A program made the translations under genes and the position numbers. From NCBI GenBank assembly GCA_037179515.1, contig JAXCGZ010016983.1:151001-215000 (forward strand): DNA of 64,000 nt, in the 5' to 3' direction. A model generated the notes under the pieces. It was not told where the DNA came from, made no database searches, and was given only the letters and a program-made list of their open reading frames with translations. Shown one piece after another: positions 1 through 12,740 of the stretch (positions within the stretch are counted from its first letter, which is position 1; each line of letters starts with the position of its first letter). This DNA comes from Halocaridina rubra. Its lineage: Eukaryota; Arthropoda; Malacostraca; Decapoda; Atyidae.

Positions 1-38
1 CTATTTTCCTCATTATTTATCTCTTGCTCATTACCTTT

Positions 39-44
39 TTTAAT
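39..44 (-). promoter_or_regulatory. Possible poly(A) signal of Cbl (ATTAAA)
   Basis: Minus-strand ATTAAA about 326 bases past the Cbl stop codon. In AT-rich sequence such hexamers are common, so this is only a candidate; no U/GU-rich element can be judged because the window ends here. Confidence 0.2.
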
Positions 45-369
45 TTGACATCGATTCTTCATCAATTAATCGTAAACCTCTACATTCCATTTGTTAATAC
101 ATTAGTCAATATTTTGTCTCTCCATTTCCAAGATAAGTCATTCCTTCTAATTAATCTTTATCAGTAATCATTTCAGTTTTACATTCCCTCTCTCTCTCTG
201 TATTAATTAGTTTTCCTTATTCGCATAGCATTTCATTATTGTATTTTTTCTTTCCATTTTCACTTACTTTACAAATTCGTCATATCTTCTCTATGATGCA
301 CATTGCCACATTTTCTGTTCATATTCTATATTTCATTTCTCTTTTGATCATATTACTCATTTCTTCACC

Positions 370-562
370 TTAGCTCCTTTTTGAAGCAAATTCTCTCAGT
401 ATATCCCTCGCCATCGTTATATCGTTTCTCGTTATAACTAACGCCCGTATGACTGCATCCTGCGCAAAGCCTTCTTGCGTGAGGGTTGATAAGTAGTCCA
501 TGTGAAGGTTTTCATAGGCAGTGTGGCTGTCTTCACCCTCCAATGCATCCGTGACATTCATA
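370..562 (-). CDS. Cbl: Cbl exon 14: C-terminal UBA domain and stop
   Basis: Residues 1419-1482, ending at a TAA (370-372). TAYENLHMDYLSTLTQEGF is followed by DAVIRALVITRNDITMARDI and LREFASKRS. This matches the UBA of c-CBL, where QGY..[24 protein letters not shown] is the family pattern, and it mediates ubiquitin binding and dimerisation. The acceptor is TTGAAG, and one T completes the split serine codon. A further tyrosine (YENL) sits just before the UBA. Confidence 0.9.
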
Positions 563-1763
563 CTTCAATGAAGGAAAAGAAAATGTAAGTGGATTATTGA
601 TGAGGAATTTTTTGTTCATATACAATGGACAAAAAAACCCATGTACAGGGGATGGCCAAACCAAAGAACACACATTCACCAGAAGCTTAAATACCTCGAT
701 CAAATCTCATACCTCCCAGGGGAGTACACTATACTTATTTGAAATTCCTTATCAGTATAGTGTTTCCCTATAATATAGCCATGAAATTAACTTTACAAGG
801 AAGGAGCTATGTGTAAGTAGTATATCAGTATCTTATTGTTGATATGAAAAAGATATTACAGTTCTTGAAAGTCTGAATTAGATTGTGTTCCTGGAACACT
901 AAACAACAAAATAATTGCGAATTTTTAAGTTGGGATTATCAAGTATGTACCCAAGAGGACGAGCAAGATGATGGAGCAATGGGGGTATTCGATTCTCGGT
1001 CTAAGAAAGGCCTTGACATAGAGGAAATAGGACTAGATATAATGACATGGTGCTAGGTGATACACAACCAACAGTGACAAACATAATTGAGTGATATGAA
1101 GTCATCATAAATGGACCAGAGTAAATTTGTATATCTGAGGACTGATTCAGGAATTCGGCCTGACAAATGGCTTGAAACTGTTCATTATATATATGGAAAG
1201 CTTAACTGAAAACGAATACCTAACTTCTTATTTTTTTTACCATGTCATTTTCTTCCTTTGGTTGTAGCCAGTTTGTTTAGGCTAGCAGAAGATATGTATG
1301 AAAAAAATACAATTTCTGATCATTTAAATATTATGTTAGACCATACATCAAAATTCTCGACACTTTCCTCTCTATACCTCTTTTCCTTTTCAACCCATTC
1401 AAGTTTTTATCCTATCTTGACATATGCTGCTTGAATATTTCTTTGTAGGAAGAAGAAAACACACAGACAGAGAACAGGGTAACACCAAAGCCACGTTTGC
1501 TCCAATAAATAAGCAATTTTTTTCACATACTGTGTATCATATGTATATGTTCAGTATAAACAGTCTATCCCATGTGTTGAAGGATAAATATTCTATACTG
1601 TATTTTGTTTCATAACCTAAGTGCCATAGAAGGCATCTGAAAGGGATAAGTAACCACCAACTGATATGTTATGCATATTACTCAAAAGTAATGAAAACAT
1701 TTTCAAGGCCTACAGTATTTACATACAATCAAAAATTTTTCAAATACAGCAACAACTATTTAC
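563..1763 (-). other. Cbl intron 13
   Basis: AT-rich intron. Apart from a copy of the dispersed RTE-linked 3' segment at 649-725 I see no gene, RNA or other repeat. A 63-codon plus-strand frame at 1,424 has no recognisable features. Confidence 0.6.
649..725 (-). repeat. Dispersed RTE-linked 3' segment, copy 1
   Basis: Contains GGATGGCCAAACC, ACACATTCACCAGAAGC and CCTCCCAGGGGAGT. These match in order the segments found at 15,742, 43,949, 44,340, 51,715 (opposite orientation) and 63,185, where the copy sits directly after the RTE-like LINE. Likely a truncated LINE 3' UTR. Confidence 0.55.
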
Positions 1764-1875
1764 CTCCTATCCGCTGAAAGAGATTTTGTAATAGTTGGCA
1801 ACTGGGGCACAGAGGGGGCAGGGAAATTCGGCAGGTCTGAATCGGTTGCTGACTTCCTTGCCGATAACGAAGAGC
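1764..1875 (-). CDS. Cbl: Cbl exon 13: short linker before UBA
   Basis: Residues about 1382-1418. After an ATGCAG acceptor the frame reads GSSLSARKSATDSDLPNF, then PAPSVPQLPTITKSLSADR, ending at a GTAAAT donor that leaves two bases. The phase joins both neighbours exactly. The segment has no domain of its own but keeps the Pro/Ser bias of the tail. Confidence 0.82.
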
Positions 1876-2767
1876 CTGCATGTAAAAATAAAATTTAATG
1901 AGATGCGTTTGTAAATTACGAATAAAACTATCACTTATGATAATGTATATATAAGTTTTCAATAAACAATAATGATACAAGTACAAAATTGCCAAAAAAG
2001 TAAAAAGTAAATACAGTACATGAATTATATTTGTTTTTTAAGGAATGATTATAAAGTAAGACCATAAACGGTATATCCTGAAGTAACTTCTTGGCATACA
2101 CATCTTATCATAAGGAATATTCCTGGTACAGTAGATATTTCAAGTGCCATAAGGAATAAAAATTAATGAAGAGAACCTAAATAGGGCAGAACAGCATATG
2201 CCCAGTGAATATTAACATACAGAATTATACTCATTCTTTCCTAGTGTGTATCACTGTATGTTATTCTATTATATTCAAATTACATATGGGATGCAAACAG
2301 AGTAATTTATATTGTACAGTATTGAATGTTTAGCAAGAACTTAAAGATATATGTGAGTTAAGAAACATAGGTATGAAAAACTTATCCTGTGAGATTATTA
2401 TGGGTTATGTGAGCAATGGTGATTTAAAAAATCATATACAAGAATAATGTATATTTATAAAAAAAAAAAAAAAAAAATACTTTGCCATAAGCCTTAAAAA
2501 AAAAAAAAAAAAAAAAACAGCACCCTGCAATGCTGAAAAGAACTTCTAGAATACAGACTGCCATACCTACAAACAAGTTATTACATATAAATATCATTAA
2601 CTGTACAAATATTTTTTTTTGTAAAAGGTCCATTAGACATGAAAACAAACTCAAGGCTTCTTCCAATTAATATGAAAAAGTCGTTCTAGCTTTTCAGCAT
2701 AAAGGATAATAAGTAAAATGGCTAAATGAACCATAATTAGAAGAGACGATAAATGAAAAAACCCTAC
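1876..2767 (-). other. Cbl intron 12
   Basis: AT-rich sequence with two poly(A) runs (2,459-2,477 and 2,493-2,517). I see no gene or recognisable mobile element. Confidence 0.6.
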
Positions 2768-3610
2768 CTGGCGGCGGTAATGTCATATTTTCGTACGGAG
2801 GTTCTTCGTGGATATCCTCCAACTCTCCTGCCCCAACTCCGCCATTTCCTCCATTACTGCTACTACTACTGGCAGAGGCTGAACAGGAGGAGGAAGAGGA
2901 TGTGGATGAAGTGACAGAGGAAGGAGAAGATGGTGAAGGCGTAGTGGAGGGAGTGGGTGGCATAAGAGTGGAGTAAGAAGGTAGTATTGTTCTTGGACGT
3001 GGAGTGACAGTAGATGTAGGAGTAACTGCAGAGGTGCTTGATGGAGAAGTTCCTAATAATCCTCCACTATGTCCCTCCATTGGAGAGATTAGCTCTTCTG
3101 TCATTACAGGTGTGTACGTTATGACTGTGACAGGTGACGAGAGTGACACTGGTGGCGGTGGAGCAGTTGTGGTTGGGGGACCACCTAAAGGAGACATAGG
3201 TTGTTGCTCGTGATGCTGTTGCCGTTGGATATTACTGAGATTTGGACTGCTTGGTATTGGCAGACTAACTGGGACAAGAGTAGGGGTAATGCATAGGGAT
3301 GAAGAGGAAGTTGAGGATGTTTGGGAGAAATGCAATGAGTGCGAAGCTGAATGAGAGGAAGCTGTGGGAAATGGAGGGGCGGATGGAAGAGGAGTTGGAG
3401 TTGGTGTAGTTGCAGGAGTTGATGAAGGTGAGGAAGAAGAGGAAGACAGCGATGGATTCGAACCAGACGACTTCATGAGTATGCTTGTGCGAGGGACTAT
3501 GTGAGGAACAGAGAGTGGTCTATGTCTTAAGGGAGAAGGGGCACTACCTTTTCTTGTCATGTTGATGTTACCAGTGCTTGTGCTAATGCTAGTCGAAGAG
3601 TCTTTCAGAC
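2768..3610 (-). CDS. Cbl: Cbl exon 12: long Ser/Thr/Pro low-complexity segment with YENM site
   Basis: Residues about 1101-1381 (843 bases). It begins LKDSSTSISTSTGNINMTRK and is dominated by serine, threonine and proline runs encoded by imperfect TCN/CCN repeats. Near the end, EEPPYENMTLPPP places Tyr1373 in a YxxM context, the type that binds the p85 SH2 domain and resembles the YEAM site of vertebrate Cbl. The donor is GTAGGG. The acceptor is TTTTAG. The low complexity suggests repeat-driven growth of the tail. Confidence 0.85.
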
Positions 3611-4217
3611 CTAAAAGAAACATGAAGTAAAAACTCCTCCAATAATTCATTCTTTGATATCTAAAATATATAAAGAAAATTTTTGAATGATTTACACAAT
3701 TCTCCACATCATCATTATATGCACATACAGCATATTACACAAAAAAAGGATGTGATGCTCATATGTTATAGACTAAAGAGATGATATTTGGTAGTACTAA
3801 CCCAGTTAATTTAGTAACAAACAATAAAACTAATTAACTCATAATTTTTAAAGTAATTAAACTAAACATTAAAATCAACATATTAATGAGCAAAGTTCAT
3901 TCGGACAATATAATTGCATTAGCAATATTTTTCCTATTAGTGGGACAATATGATGACAGTCTAAAATTCTAAAATAAACACTATACATTTATCAAGCGAT
4001 AAATAACGACCATTCCCATATGACAAGTCAAAAGTGCTCTCTCTCTCTCTCTTGGATGGAGGGTATAACAAAATATAGTACTAGGGGCCTATTGTATTAA
4101 ATACGATTGCATATAAAATAAAAGCATCTAATATAAGCTTGTGAATCACTCATATGCCAGAAACACCAACATCTAATAAAAAGGGATTTAAATGAGGAAG
4201 AATATAAGAATACTGAC
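3611..4217 (-). other. Cbl intron 11
   Basis: AT-rich intron with a short (CT)n run near 4,038-4,052. Nothing else supported. Confidence 0.6.
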
Positions 4218-4420
4218 CTGTAGTAGTACTACCTATAGTTTCAACAGGCAAGTAATTAGTATCTAAAGTGACAATGGTTATGGTCCGAGGAGGGGTGGTA
4301 GGAGTAGTAGGTGCTGTTGAACTGCTAACGATCGTTGGGGTCACCAATGAGGTTACACTCTGTGTTCTCGGAGGAGCAGTGGGCATGTCTTCCTCTTCTT
4401 CGGTGTCCATTAGGGTAGTT
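4218..4420 (-). CDS. Cbl: Cbl exon 11: Thr/Pro-rich tail segment
   Basis: Residues about 1033-1100. The acceptor CTGCAG completes the arginine codon. The frame then reads TTLMDTEEEEDMPTAPPRTQ, a threonine/serine/proline stretch, TPPRTITIVTLD and NYLPVETIGSTTTG. The GTCAGT donor leaves one base for exon 12. No domain is visible. Two PPRT repeats may be further SH3 ligands. Confidence 0.83.
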
Positions 4421-4840
4421 CTGCAGACGGTTGTGATATGATTTACACTAGAGCATTAATAGTCAATATGTTATCAGCAAATATTTTCACAAGGGTACCT
4501 TTCAGTCATCTTGGGTAAAAACATCATATAAAAAAGTACCTTGGATTTGTAATATCATTGAAACATATATCTGAAAGGAATAATAATTGCTATACACATT
4601 GTTCTGAACATCAGAAATTAGTTTATACAAATCCTCCAATGATGCATTAATATTCTTTATGTTGTTTCCCTGCACTTCATAAAAGTCGATAAAATTGGGC
4701 AGTGCAAGAGGACTGATCTGACTCAGCCAGCCCACCTTATAAGAAGGCTTATGGCTTTTGTATATAGACAGATAGATGCTGTATCTTCGCCAATGAAATA
4801 ATAAACTGCTAAAGGTTGAAAAACAAATTATTTTACTAAC

Positions 4841-4980
4841 CTATGTGAAGTTGCTGGAGTGGTGGGAGGGCTGGGAGCTGGGCTTGCTTTTCTAGGGGGG
4901 ACAGGGGGTGGTGGTATGACATCATCTCTTCGTGCTACCCTCGGTGATGGTGATGGAGACATCAAGGGACTTCTTGAACC
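4841..4980 (-). CDS. Cbl: Cbl exon 10: PxxxPR SH3-binding segment
   Basis: Residues 987 to about 1032. It reads GSRSPLMSPSPSPRVARRDD, then VIPPPPVPPRKASPAPSPP. Residues 1011-1016 (PPVPPR) fit the PxxxPR consensus bound by the SH3 domains of CIN85/CMS-type adaptors, which link Cbl to endocytosis. The acceptor is GAACAG, and the GTTAGT donor splits an arginine codon with exon 11. Confidence 0.87.
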
Positions 4981-7900
4981 CTGTTCAAAGGAGAGGAGAA
5001 AAAATGCAATGTGAGAATATTATATTTATATTTTTAAAACAAGAAAGAGAATGAATCTTTTAATATATATTCATGAAGGGTTTTGATAGGAACAAGGCAA
5101 CTGGAAGATTTCAACTGATATAAAACTTACTGTCAAAAATGGGAGATACAAATTACAGGCTACAAAGAGCTTTCTAATGATACTAAACCAGATTATTATT
5201 TGCTTCTCGTTCAAAGAAGTAAATAAGGTAGTATTATGGCTGTAGATAGCACAGGCTGAATGATAAAGAAAATAAAGTAATATTCGGGCTGTAAATGGCA
5301 GAGGCTAATTTTCTAAGTATATTCTTTAAATAATATCAACTAAATAACTACTTTGAGTCAGTTTAAAATTTGTTAATACAGATAGTAAAACACGGTCACA
5401 AATTTGCCACTAATAGAACTATAAGATTTCAAGATTGCAGATGGCAGCAATTTAGGAACATAACAGAATAAGGGTACATTCATACCAAATACTGTACAAG
5501 AATATAGCCGATATAACATAGTAAAGCTCAGTATGGGATTGTTTATTTAACCTCTTCATCAGCAAATTTTTCCAAAAACCCGCTGCAATTCCAGGCAAAT
5601 TAAATGCAAAATATCTGAGAGATGTCATCTTTGTTAAGTCTTACCTCTTACTGGAAAAAAATGAGATAATATAAGAAGGGTTGGCGGACGTATAAGTAAC
5701 ATGAAAACACTCGTCTCTGACTTAAGAAGGCTCAAAGAGAGTTGGAATGGAAAAGAATACTTATTCAAAGGGTAATGTCATATGCCAATTTTTTGACAAG
5801 ATATTTCGTCTATGCCAGAGAAGATTAGACAGGCAAAAATTATATACTTTATCGATGCTGAGGGAGAACTTAAGCTTTCTCTACCTTTTCTTAAATAAAT
5901 CTCATAAGTGTGTTTTTACTCATGCAAACTCTTTGCTTCCTGTATGAATGTACCCTATGTGTGTTGGTCTGTTCATTATATCTAGTTTATTTACATCTTT
6001 ATATTACTTTTTATCTGATGGTTTTCCAGACATACCCTAACACAGTGGCCACAAGCAAAGAAAGAATATAGATACACAACGGAAACAGTGTGCCATTTTA
6101 CCTTTTTCTTTTCTTATGCAATTGCTCTAAGATCTTTTAACTTGAGATTTCCCCATGCCTTGGTCCATTCATTTGATTTTAGTGGATTATTATGATTATA
6201 CGATAAAATATATCTATACAAAGCAAGTCACTCCTCGTCAATATCTTTGTATATCTTGCAGAGTACGCGACCTCCATGATGTTAAGCACTTTTCAAAATA
6301 TGACTTAAGGACCTAATTCATTCTATCCTTATCCTCCATCTTGGCATATCAGTAGCTCAAATACCAAAAACTTACCCTATACATTCTCCACACTATTCTA
6401 TCACTAGACGTATGGTTTACAGACAATAACCCCCTAACCCGTCTAAAACACTCTTCCTTAAACTTCTTTTCCCAAATAAGCCTCTAATCCTCCAATCATT
6501 TTTCTTTCTATAAAACCACTTGATACCACAAATCTTCTTATATGCATTGAGTCTATTAGTGTTTCTCTTCTCACTTGCACTAATGTACTTTGTGAGAATC
6601 TATTCCTTAATGCATTTCAGTGTTAGTCCACACAGAATTAGACTTCTACATAGGAAATCTATGCAGTATTTCACTCTATGATCTACTCTCATTAATGGGC
6701 TTCTCTGTTTTTATATCCATTCTTAATTATCGTGAACTGCTAATCTTCTAAAGCATGGTCCATTTCACCAACACCCCAGCCTCTTTTAACTCTTCTTTAT
6801 TACATTAAGTCTTTGTTTCTTCCTTCCATGTACCCTACTAATATCCTCTTTCCAACCTCTGTAATTTTGCTTCTCACGTTTCCCTGTATTCTTCTCGTTG
6901 AATACCTACTTTGCATATACCATTAATGACTCCTTAATTTTCAATCACTCTTTCACAGCTACAACTCTTTTATTTCTTCTTTTCACAGCTCACTTTATTT
7001 TATTCCTATGACTCCGTTGTTCATACACTACTTGACTCTACCATTTTCTCCTTTCTTTAATATCCATTTTCCAAATCGCTCCACTAAAAACTGCCTGATA
7101 TGAACAAACAAACTGTTAAAACATATAGAGCCAATACTGCTTCCTTGGTTCTCCTCCCACCATGACATGGTCAAGGAAAAGTATATCTATTTGTACTGCA
7201 TGTCCAATACATAAATTCCATATCTAAATCTTCCTTTTATCATACATTTATAAACTACTCTTCAACCTTTCTTTGGCTGGACCACCAAACTCTCGATAGC
7301 AATCCTATCTCTAAAGATCTTAACTATACCTTTTAAGTAACCATACATCAAGACCTTCTCCTTCACCAGCTAGGCATTTGTTTACATCTGTCTAAAACCA
7401 TCCCAGCTCCTCAATACTTTTTACTATTACATCTAGAAATGCCTAAAATCGTCAATTCTACACAGTAGGTTACAGTATCACCTGCTTCAACCTTACATTA
7501 ATATCGTACCACTCTTCCCGGTAAGATCTCTCTCATAACCCCTCTCTGCCTCTTTTCTTGTACCTGAAGTTAATATTCATTCACCATTCACTATCACCCT
7601 TGCATCGCATTTTTCAGTAAACTTGACATACACTGAATAAGTAAATTGAGAAAACTCTTTCTCTTCAAAAACAAAGAGAAAGAGGTAACATGGGTATTTC
7701 ATTATATTAAATTCCAAATATCTACAATTCACTCTATCTACATGGTCATAAAATTAGTTCAGTATGTTGTAGTGGTTTGATCAATCAGAAGAAAATTATC
7801 AGTTATCCACCAACGACAAAACTGAAAATTGATAGCAAGGAGAAAATTAATGGAAGCATGTAAAAAAGCAAGAATTTTGAGATCACGTAATGTGTTTCTT

Positions 7901-9258
7901 CCATTGGGACGGTTCAGACAAAACCTAAGAGATGTGTCTTACAAATAAAAGAAGAAGAAGCATTAACGCAAATCCTTGGTGAATCCGTACAAAGATTGCA
8001 TAAGTACATACCTACAGACATAGCTGACATTTCATGCTGTTCTGTAGTACTGCATTAGTAGTTAAAGTATTTAGATAAATATAAGTGTTAAAAAAGAAAA
8101 AAAAAATTATTTCTTGCTTTATTGTTCTAGTACTTCACCTTGGGGCAAAATGCCCACATGATTTCATATATAATACCCCTCCTTTCCTAACAAATATTCC
8201 TCTACTACATTTATCTCCATTCCCTATCAATGAAATGAATAACAATCACATTAGTGACAAGTTCCAACATGCAATACTGAAGACAAAAAGCAGCTAATAT
8301 GCGGAATTATACAATCAATTCAAGACAACATTCAGCATTCAAAAGCATTTACAAACATTAAATACAAAGCTTACAAAGAGGGCAGCTTTTACAAACATTT
8401 TAATATATGCTTACAAAAGTAGCAAATATCATTAAAATATTATCTAGGCACTGGCCATTGAAGTTTTTAAATATTGGAGGTTTATTACCTATAGAGTAAT
8501 GATACCTGACTCAACCACATATTCTACAATTATGAAAAATGTCAGAGAATTTTAAATGAAAATTATTTATATATGTATTATCGAGTGATGGAGGAAATAT
8601 GTCCACATCTGTACTCGTAAATGTCATAAATCCAACTACAAGAGCTCTAGCAGTGAAAAGTCGAAAATATCTTCCATTCTAATTTTTCTATTAACACAAA
8701 ACAGCCCAAGAAGTTTTGATACTGCACATGATATAATTGAAGTCCTGCTGTTTCCTATTGTGGCATAGTTGAGGCCACCCTGATAGCTTCAGCAGGATTG
8801 GCCTTATGAAATAAGGAAATATTAAGACAAAACCCACCTACTACATTATAAGCTGTGGCCAATACATATCTCTTCGGTATTCCAAAAGCAAATGAATGAA
8901 TACCATCTAAAAATATAGTGTATATATATTTATACATGTAGCTATAATGGTTAGAGTTTTCACCCACTGGGAAGTACCTATTATTGTTAATTTTTTCATT
9001 AGCAAATGAGGTGATCCTTTTCCGTACATTTCTTATGCTCTGTGGACATTATCTAAATAGACACATCTATGAGAACACTTAGCAAAGTAGTGGCAGCCAG
9101 ATCATCAACTAAGGAAGAGATGACCACCACAGGATAAAATATCCTTAAGGAGTCTCTACACATAAATAGAGAATGATTCCCTCATAAAAGACCTCCTAAT
9201 TAATTATGATTAATCATTATTAGAATATAAAATGTAACAGCACATTTTAAGACCTCAC
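4981..9258 (-). other. Cbl intron 9
   Basis: About 4.3 kb with no supported gene. The middle (about 6,000-7,600) has a pyrimidine-rich plus strand and a lower AT content than its flanks, and looks like an old, decayed repeat. I could not find a reverse transcriptase, transposase or SINE motif in it on either strand. Confidence 0.5.
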
Positions 9259-10884
9259 CTGTAGCAGTTGGGTTACATATAACTTTGTGCTGATCTCTGA
9301 CTCTGCAGTTGAGGCAAGGTTGATAGGGTCAACCTCAGTAGCCGTATTTTCGTCATTTATAAACTCTGCTTCTGATGCCGCTGCTGTTTCAGAGATGGCT
9401 TTATCAGGAGTCTGATTATCTGTGGGCAAAAGTTTACTTATTTCTGCTGAAGCAATAGGAGTTTTCAAGTCTGGAGGTGGTATATTCATTTTTGGCAAGT
9501 CATTTTTCTCTAAGTCTGGGGCATTTGAAGAGTTTCCTTTTGTTAGTGAATGCCCATAGTCATATATTGGGTTGCTGACAGCATTCCCATTACTTGCGAA
9601 TGCCATTGTAGGTTTGGATGCAGTTGTTGGTGCATTTGTAAAGTTTGAATGGAAAGGTATGGTTTGTTCTTCATTTTCTTTTAAACACATTGCTGACTGC
9701 ATCAACCTGAGTGATGATTCTTCAGATTCAAAGATACTGGATATGGTAACATCTATATCAGTTGTATTTCCTTGTGCAGATACACTGGCATCACTCTCAA
9801 TTCTGGATTTACATGATGTCTCGCCACACATACTGCTTAGATTGGGTAACAAAGCTCCATCTTCATATGTCGCTGCATTTTCATTTGATGTTAAGGATGT
9901 TACAGAAGCAGAATAGTTCTGTACATCTCTAGGTACATCATATATAGGCGGATTTCCATTTGCATCTGTAGTCTGATGACTAGTCTTCTGCAGGTCATTA
10001 GATATATCCTCATTTTCGTCCATGTCATCTGTTTCCTCTGAATCCGGTAAGTCACAAAATATTTCACAACTATCATCAGAATCAAAACCATCAACTTTCC
10101 ATACATCTAAGGTGCTTGGTTTGTATGTATTTCTTTTTTCTTTCATCTTTTTTAAGAGATCAGCTGAAGGAAATGGGGGAACTGGAGGAGGCTGATGAGA
10201 CTGTGGAAGAAGTGGAGTTGACTCATGAGGCATAAAAATCCCCCCTTGCGCTCCACTTTCCCTACTGCTATCCAAAAATAGTGGGTATTGCAATATTGAA
10301 ATTTCAACATCTTCTGAATCCTTGGGAAACTGCCATGAATATGGGACTCTCCATGGAGGCAAGTGCCTCTGAGAGCAAGAGACCATTTCCTTTACAGATG
10401 GATGGGATGACTCACTCCTCAATGGTGGACCATTATGCACATTCAGAACTTTTGGGTGTGGTCTCCAATTTGGTATGGAGGGAGAGGGAGCATTATGTCT
10501 GGGTGGCACTTCTGGCAAAATACCATGGCCTACATCCAAATGACTTGGGTGTCTAGTTGAAAACAAAGTTGGAGGTGGAATATCTGGAAATGCTGAAGGT
10601 TGTTTCGAAAATGAAAGAGCAATTTCTTTGGAGGACATATCTGACTTGCATGTGGTATCTTGATTCAGGCGCAGGTTCAAAGGTAAGCTCAAAGTTCTCA
10701 TAGGAGGAGAGGGAGAAGACTGAAGTATTAGAGAAGCACTGGCCTTGGGAGAAGGGCATCGAGGCTTACCTTGACGTGGGGGAGGTAAAGATAGTTTTAT
10801 ACTTCCCTCTGGACTATTCTGACCTGATCGTGGATGAGAAGAGGCTCCATTGATATTTTGTTCAATGTATTTTTTGGCAGCTTC
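9259..10884 (-). CDS. Cbl: Cbl exon 9: large proline-rich tail exon with YDVP motif
   Basis: Residues 445-986 in one open 1,626-base exon. It starts EAAKKYIEQN after an AACAG acceptor and ends YVTQLLQ at a GTGAGG donor, phase 0 at both ends. Tyr759 lies in PPIYDVPRD, the YDVP type of site that recruits Crk-family SH2 domains in vertebrate Cbl. Several short proline clusters (LPPPRQGKP, PDIPPPTL, PPPVPPFP) could bind SH3 domains. An acidic patch (DSEETDDMDENEDISND) precedes the YDVP site. Most of the exon has no recognisable fold. It is assigned to Cbl by strand, phase and the motifs. Confidence 0.85.
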
Positions 10885-11260
10885 CTGTTGGGGTTAGCAT
10901 GCAAAAAATAATAGTCATATCATGCACATGCAAACACATTTAACCTAAGCTTCATGCAGTTTATCTTTGCCAAGTCACCATCCTGCACTGAGAGCACCAT
11001 CACCATTAATAATGTGGATGATACTAGAGAAATGCAAACTAAACTACTGTATCTACTTCTACATTATTCTTATTTCTAGTGGTACGAGCACTGCAAGTGT
11101 TATAATTATTGAAATTTATAGCAACAGTTAACATTAACAATTATTAAAACTATTAGTGCCAGACAACATACTGTACAGAAAGAACCAGATTCCCCAAGAT
11201 TTGTGATCCTTTTTAACAGACAACACAAAAAGTGAGAAATAAGCAACAACAACAAAAAAA

Positions 11261-11262
<2 letters not shown>

Positions 11263-11343
<81 letters not shown>
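11263..11343. repeat. (TA)n microsatellite
   Basis: Uninterrupted TA dinucleotides, about 81 bases, inside Cbl intron 8 close to exon 9. Confidence 0.97.
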
Positions 11344-11346
<3 letters not shown>

Positions 11347-12461
11347 AGCATATTCATATATTTTCCCCATTCAGAGAGTACAATAACCAATAAAATACTT
11401 TATTTTTCAAAGAAAGCTTTGAATCTGCATTGCAAATTTTCAGTTCTCTTTCAGGATGAAAGCAAAAGCAATCAAGCATTGGCAAAATGTCATTCTTCTG
11501 CAATCAATACAGGTATATTTCGTAAAAGGAAAACATAGGGTAGGGAATAATATGGGCGAGGATAATCTAGGATATGGCATTTGTCCACTAATTATCAACT
11601 TGTCACCATTATATTTAAGGGAAAATATAAACTTACCCCATCAGAGGGTAAATTCCAAATCAACTGCCTAGAAATTAGCAGAGAAATCCTCAACCAATCG
11701 ATCCCTGTCCCAAGGAGCATAAGCAGTTTAATCAAAAACACACATATAGACAAGCACATATTACAAGAGGACAAACTTGGGACCTTAAAGCATTATGCCT
11801 ATGGGTTGGGTTACGTTTGGTTAGAGGGCTATGACTATGTAATGGTCAGACAATACTAAAGTTTCATGACTAGCTATGTAAACAGACACATTTGCTACAA
11901 TGAAAAACAATGAAACGTAATTGCCAAAGCTAATTTTCATGCCTTTATCACAGTGACATTCCCTTCCAGCTTAGTTATCAAGTTATATCAATGAAACACT
12001 AAAAATGTCCAGAAACAAGTATATAGTAAAATTATTATTGGCAGAATGAAAATGTCACTCTTAGATAATACTAAAATGCCAAATAGGAAAAGAAAACAAT
12101 ACTGGAAAATACCAACAATAATACAGGCCTTTCATGCTTATATTCAGACAACTACTAGAAACCAATATTTCTGCCTAATGGAGCTACAGAGGGGAAACTC
12201 GCCCAAAACTAAGATAGAATTTAAAACACCTATGGGAAAGAAATTTCTTTTGATAACCCATGACACACATTAATGGCATATGTACAACAAGGGAACTTGA
12301 GCATTTATCTACTAATACACAAGTTTTGAAAAATGATTCATACTGTTCCATAGCATGATTTTCCTTTTGAGAATCTTAGCAAGATGCAAAATACCATTCA
12401 TATCTCTCTAAGCAGTGTGTTCCAAATAAGAATATTATGTAGAGGTACCTTTGGTGAACTA

Positions 12462-12740
12462 GGGGGCCATAATAGCTCAGTGGTAGAGCATGCGAGTTGG
12501 AAAGAGACTAATGTGGGTTCGATCCTACCGCAGGGAGGATGGAAAAGCATCCTGCCTTAGTCCTCTGACTCCAGCATGTCTGTGGACACCCCGTTCGAAT
12601 GGGGACTAACTGTGACATATAAAAAGGGTGATTGCTTTCTTTTAGTGGATGAAAGTAAGTGTCCCAGGAAGGGTGCAAAAGGAACTTATCCACACGGATT
12701 GATGAGTGAATATATATGAAATTACAGGACTTGATAGTTT
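12462..12740 (+). repeat. tRNA-derived SINE (family C)
   Basis: The head has a good polymerase III A box (TAGCTCAGTGGTAGAGCA, with a perfect GCTC/GAGC D stem) and B box (GGGTTCGATCC in a five-pair T arm). The anticodon arm and acceptor stem do not close, so it is not a working tRNA. About 200 bases of non-tRNA body follow. Only one copy is evident here. The end is uncertain. Confidence 0.6.

Noticed and set aside
3004..3213. Plus-strand 69-codon frame
   Set aside because: Antisense to the low-complexity part of Cbl exon 12.
5950..7620. Decayed LINE in Cbl intron 9
   Set aside because: Composition suggests a repeat, but no reverse transcriptase or endonuclease motif could be read on either strand.
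9572..9916. Plus-strand 114-codon frame
   Set aside because: Antisense shadow of Cbl exon 9, which has motif and phase support.
12462..12540. A functional tRNA gene
   Set aside because: D and T arms are good, but anticodon and acceptor stems do not pair, and a SINE-like body follows.
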